A stretch of DNA of 64,000 bases, from the NCBI GenBank assembly GCA_017849455.1, contig JAFIGX010000004.1, forward strand, positions 62,001 through 126,000, in the 5' to 3' direction. Every line of letters starts with the position of its first letter. Position 1 is the first letter of the stretch. Shown here piece after piece: positions 61,741 through 64,000 of the stretch. Source of the DNA: Pseudobacter sp. (GTDB lineage: Bacteria; Bacteroidota; Bacteroidia; Chitinophagales; Chitinophagaceae). The translations under genes were made by a program, and so were the position numbers. The notes below the pieces were generated by a model, which was not told the DNA's origin, did no database searches, and worked only from the letters and a program-made list of their open reading frames with translations.

Positions 61741-62202
61741 ATGTTCAACGTGAGAGTATACGGTATCCTGCTGGGCCACAACCAGGAAGTACTGGTGGCC
61801 GACGAACTGATCCGGGGTAAGTATTATACCAAATTTCCCGGCGGCGGTCTCGAGTTCGGTGAAGGCACCCGTGAATGCCTACGACGTGAGTTCAAAGAAG
61901 AAATGGACCTCGACGTTCGCGTGGGCGATCACATTTATACCACTGATTTTTTCCAGCTCAGTGCCTTTCGTGAAGGAGAGCAGATCATCTCCATTTATTA
62001 TCACGTTCATGCCCTCGAACCCATCAAAGCGCCCCTGCGCGATACACCTTTTCATTTCGACGAACAGCAGATGGAGCTCTACCGGAAAACAGGAGAAATA
62101 GAAACTTTCCGTTTTATCGAACCTGGTAATTTCTCGCCCGAAAGCGTAACACTGCCCATCGATAAAGTTGTGGCGGGGATGGTGGAGAAGTTGATACGTT
62201 AA
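61741..62202 (+). CDS. NUDIX hydrolase
   Basis: 153 residues. The NUDIX box (G-x5-E-x7-REVxEExGU) is present as GGLEFGEGTRE followed by REFKEEMDLD near residues 38-60. It hydrolyses a nucleoside diphosphate linked to another moiety; the substrate is unknown. It follows corA by 8 bp on the same strand and probably shares its transcript. It converges on the hybrid kinase gene, 9 bp away. Confidence 0.92.
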   Translation: MFNVRVYGILLGHNQEVLVADELIRGKYYTKFPGGGLEFGEGTRECLRREFKEEMDLDVRVGDHIYTTDFFQLSAFREGEQIISIYYHVHALEPIKAPLRDTPFHFDEQQMELYRKTGEIETFRFIEPGNFSPESVTLPIDKVVAGMVEKLIR

Positions 62203-62211
62203 CCTATCAAC

Positions 62212-63447
62212 CTAACCCTGCCTCACTGGCAACGATACAGTAAACATAGATCCTTTATCCAGTATACTCCTGGCAGAAATAGTGCCATTGTGTTTTTCCA
62301 CGATCTTCTTGCACAGGGCCAGGCCAATGCCCGTTCCTTCGAATTCCTTGCTTACATGCAGTCTCCTGAACATTTCAAATACCTGGTCGGCATAGACCTG
62401 GTCGAAGCCGATGCCATTGTCTTCGATGGTGATCGTGCAATATTCGGGCGAAGGCTGCCCATCTTCCGAAGGTTTTTTCCCGATCTCCGAACGCACATGG
62501 ATAACCGGGAGTTCTTCTTTCTTACTGTATTTGAGAGCATTCCCGATGAGGTTGAAAAAGAGCGGCCTGATCAGTCCCGGGTTCACATCTATAAAAGGCA
62601 GTTGTTCTATCATGATCTCCGCTTTTTTTTCCTGTATCGGCACCTCGAGATCTGCCAGCGCCTCACGGATGAGCAGGTTCAGGTCGCTGTTCACAAAATA
62701 TTCCTTTTCATTGCTGACCCGCGAGAAGGCGAGAATATCCTTGATCAGTGTTTGCATCCGTTCTGCCGCGTTCTGGATACGTTGGATATATGCTTTCGCA
62801 TCGCCATCCAGTGCTTCTTTGAATTTCATGGCCAGCAGATCGCTGAAGGTACGGATCTTACGGAGTGGTTCCTGCAGATCGTGTGAGGCCATGAAGGCGA
62901 AGCGGTCCAACTCCCGGTTGGCTACTTCCAGCAAACTGATATTGTCGAGCAATTGCCGGTTCAGTTGCTTTACCATTTCTTCGGAGGTCTTTCGCTCATT
63001 GATCTCGTTCTCCAGGCTTTTGTTGATGGCTTTCAGTTTTTGTTCCTGTACCATCAACTGGTGATTCTTTCTGTGCAGGTCGGTGAAGACAGCCACTTTT
63101 GCCCGCAGGAGGTCGGGGTTCACAGGTTTGTAGATATAGTCTACCGCGCCGGTCCGATACCCTTTGAAAACATTCTCTTCCCCGTAATTATTGGCAGTAA
63201 TAAAAATGATGGGGATATGGCGGAGCCTCTCGCGTTCATAGATCAGGGCCGCTGTTTCAAAGCCATTGAGGTTGGGCATTTTCACATCCATCAGGATGAG
63301 CGCGAAGTCGTATTCATTCAATAATATCTTGAGGGCCTGGCGGCCGGAGCCGGCTTTCACGAACCGGTAGCCATCAGGTTCCAGGATCGTTTCCATCGAA
63401 AACAAACTGTCTTCACGGTCATCTACCAATAGGATCTTCGATTGCAT
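62212..63447 (-). CDS. Receiver-histidine kinase hybrid
   Basis: 411 residues from the ATG at 63447 (frame open to 63474). Receiver domain first (KILLVDDREDSLFSMETILE, phospho-acceptor Asp in LILMDVKMPNLN near 54, TGAVDYIYKPVNP), then a coiled-coil linker (about 125-175) and a kinase: phospho-acceptor His in FMASHDLQEPLRKIRTFSDL near 192, N box FFNLIGNALKYSKKEE near 300, GIGFD near 350 and FEGTGIGLALCKKIVEKHNG near 375. No membrane segment, so cytoplasmic. It starts 8 bp after the preceding hybrid gene, so the two form a phosphorelay set. Confidence 0.94.
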   Translation of the reverse strand: MQSKILLVDDREDSLFSMETILEPDGYRFVKAGSGRQALKILLNEYDFALILMDVKMPNLNGFETAALIYERERLRHIPIIFITANNYGEENVFKGYRTGAVDYIYKPVNPDLLRAKVAVFTDLHRKNHQLMVQEQKLKAINKSLENEINERKTSEEMVKQLNRQLLDNISLLEVANRELDRFAFMASHDLQEPLRKIRTFSDLLAMKFKEALDGDAKAYIQRIQNAAERMQTLIKDILAFSRVSNEKEYFVNSDLNLLIREALADLEVPIQEKKAEIMIEQLPFIDVNPGLIRPLFFNLIGNALKYSKKEELPVIHVRSEIGKKPSEDGQPSPEYCTITIEDNGIGFDQVYADQVFEMFRRLHVSKEFEGTGIGLALCKKIVEKHNGTISARSILDKGSMFTVSLPVRQG

Positions 63448-63454
63448 TCGAAAA

Positions 63455-64000
63455 TTATTTATAGAACCATACACGCATCAATGATAACAACTGGTCGATC
63501 TTAAGTGGTTTCGTGATATAGTCGGAGGCCCCTGCTTCTATGCATTTCTGCCTGTCGCCTTTCATGGCCTTCGCCGTTACAGCAATGATCGGCAGTGTAC
63601 TGTTCTTATGTTCCCGCCTGATCTTCTGCATCGTTTCATACCCGTCCATTTCTGGCATCATGATATCCATGAGCACCATGTCGATCCTGGGATTATCGTC
63701 CCGGATGATATTGATCGCTTCTTTGCCACTCTCTGCCGTGGTCACGTTGACATTATAACGCTCGAACACCGTGGTCAATGCAAATAGGTTGCGTACATCA
63801 TCGTCCACCACCAGTATATTCTTTCCCGTGAGGATGTCTTCCTTCATCCTAATATTCTCGATCACCCTCCGTTTTTCAGGGAGGAGGTCTTTGTGGTTGA
63901 TATGCAGGCGCAGCACTGTTTCTTCCAGCAGGTGCTCCAGGGAGCTTACCCCTTTTAAAAGTACTGTATTGGATGCACTGCTCAAATGATGGAGTTCTTT
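63455..64000 (-). CDS. Hybrid sensor kinase, C-terminal receiver domain (5' part outside window)
   Basis: The frame is open to base 64000, so the N-terminus lies outside. The visible 182 residues start with a helical stretch (LHHLSSASNTVLLKGVSSLE, VLRLHINHKDLLPEKRRV) and end with a receiver domain: KNILVVDDDVRNLFALTTVF, phospho-acceptor Asp in VLMDIMMPEMDG, and DYITKPLKIDQLLSLMRVWF. This is the usual C-terminus of large HAMP-type hybrid histidine kinases of Chitinophagaceae. It ends 8 bp before the next gene and is probably cotranscribed with it. Confidence 0.9.
   Translation of the reverse strand, partial: KELHHLSSASNTVLLKGVSSLEHLLEETVLRLHINHKDLLPEKRRVIENIRMKEDILTGKNILVVDDDVRNLFALTTVFERYNVNVTTAESGKEAINIIRDDNPRIDMVLMDIMMPEMDGYETMQKIRREHKNSTLPIIAVTAKAMKGDRQKCIEAGASDYITKPLKIDQLLSLMRVWFYK

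Overview
The window looks like chromosomal DNA of a Bacteroidota species, most likely from the Chitinophagaceae. The grounds are two TonB-dependent receptor loci each with an ECF sigma factor and a FecR-type anti-sigma factor, a SusC/SusD pair, weak or absent Shine-Dalgarno sequences, and several promoters of the Bacteroidota type (TTG, about 20 bases, then TAnnTTTG). No genus can be fixed by eye.

Layout. 1-6060: a partial GT39 membrane glycosyltransferase, nagA, a DUF1016 nuclease-like gene, a DUF1338 dioxygenase with a divergent LysR regulator, and two small membrane proteins. 6188-12114: a LytS/LytT-type two-component pair, then a DUF1772 protein, an NmrA-like reductase, a diheme cytochrome and an AraC regulator whose likely targets share a promoter element, and an SRPBCC protein. 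12115-20045: a TonB receptor locus with two lipoproteins, FecR and a divergent sigma factor. 20075-25223: sulfatase, GNAT, AraC with divergent MFS transporter, and a broken methyltransferase gene.

25521-34827: katG with an OxyR-like site, an AAA/DUF4143 ATPase, an arsenic operon (arsR, arsM, an exported phosphatase-like protein without catalytic residues, ACR3, a metallophosphoesterase), two small exported Cys-rich proteins and the 3' stump of a TonB receptor lying against tRNA-Arg. The stretch from about 27850 to tRNA-Arg reads as a horizontally acquired, partly decayed metal-resistance island.

34938-43890 is mostly housekeeping: rlmH, rhomboid protease, tilS, etfB/etfA, a bifunctional-nuclease-like protein, ispE, rocD. 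43983-52783 is a full SusC/SusD locus with TlpA-like thioredoxin, FecR and sigma factor. 53008-58722 holds MarR/outer-membrane protein, hydrolase/EamA exporter with divergent Lrp, and a tripartite HipB-HipS-HipT toxin-antitoxin module ending beside tRNA-Cys. 58967-64000: nucleoside phosphorylase, dapF, corA, a NUDIX gene and two hybrid signalling proteins, the last running off the end.

The most unusual things are: a family of long imperfect palindromes built from TTGGCAGTTTGCAGTTGGCAA-like units, mostly just after stop codons, with one copy read in frame inside tilS; an arsenic-operon pseudo-phosphatase; two neighbouring promoters with an identical 15-mer at identical spacing; and HipBST behind three repeats about 60 bp apart. 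No CRISPR array, rRNA or intact insertion sequence was seen, and no gene-free stretch exceeds about 300 bases.
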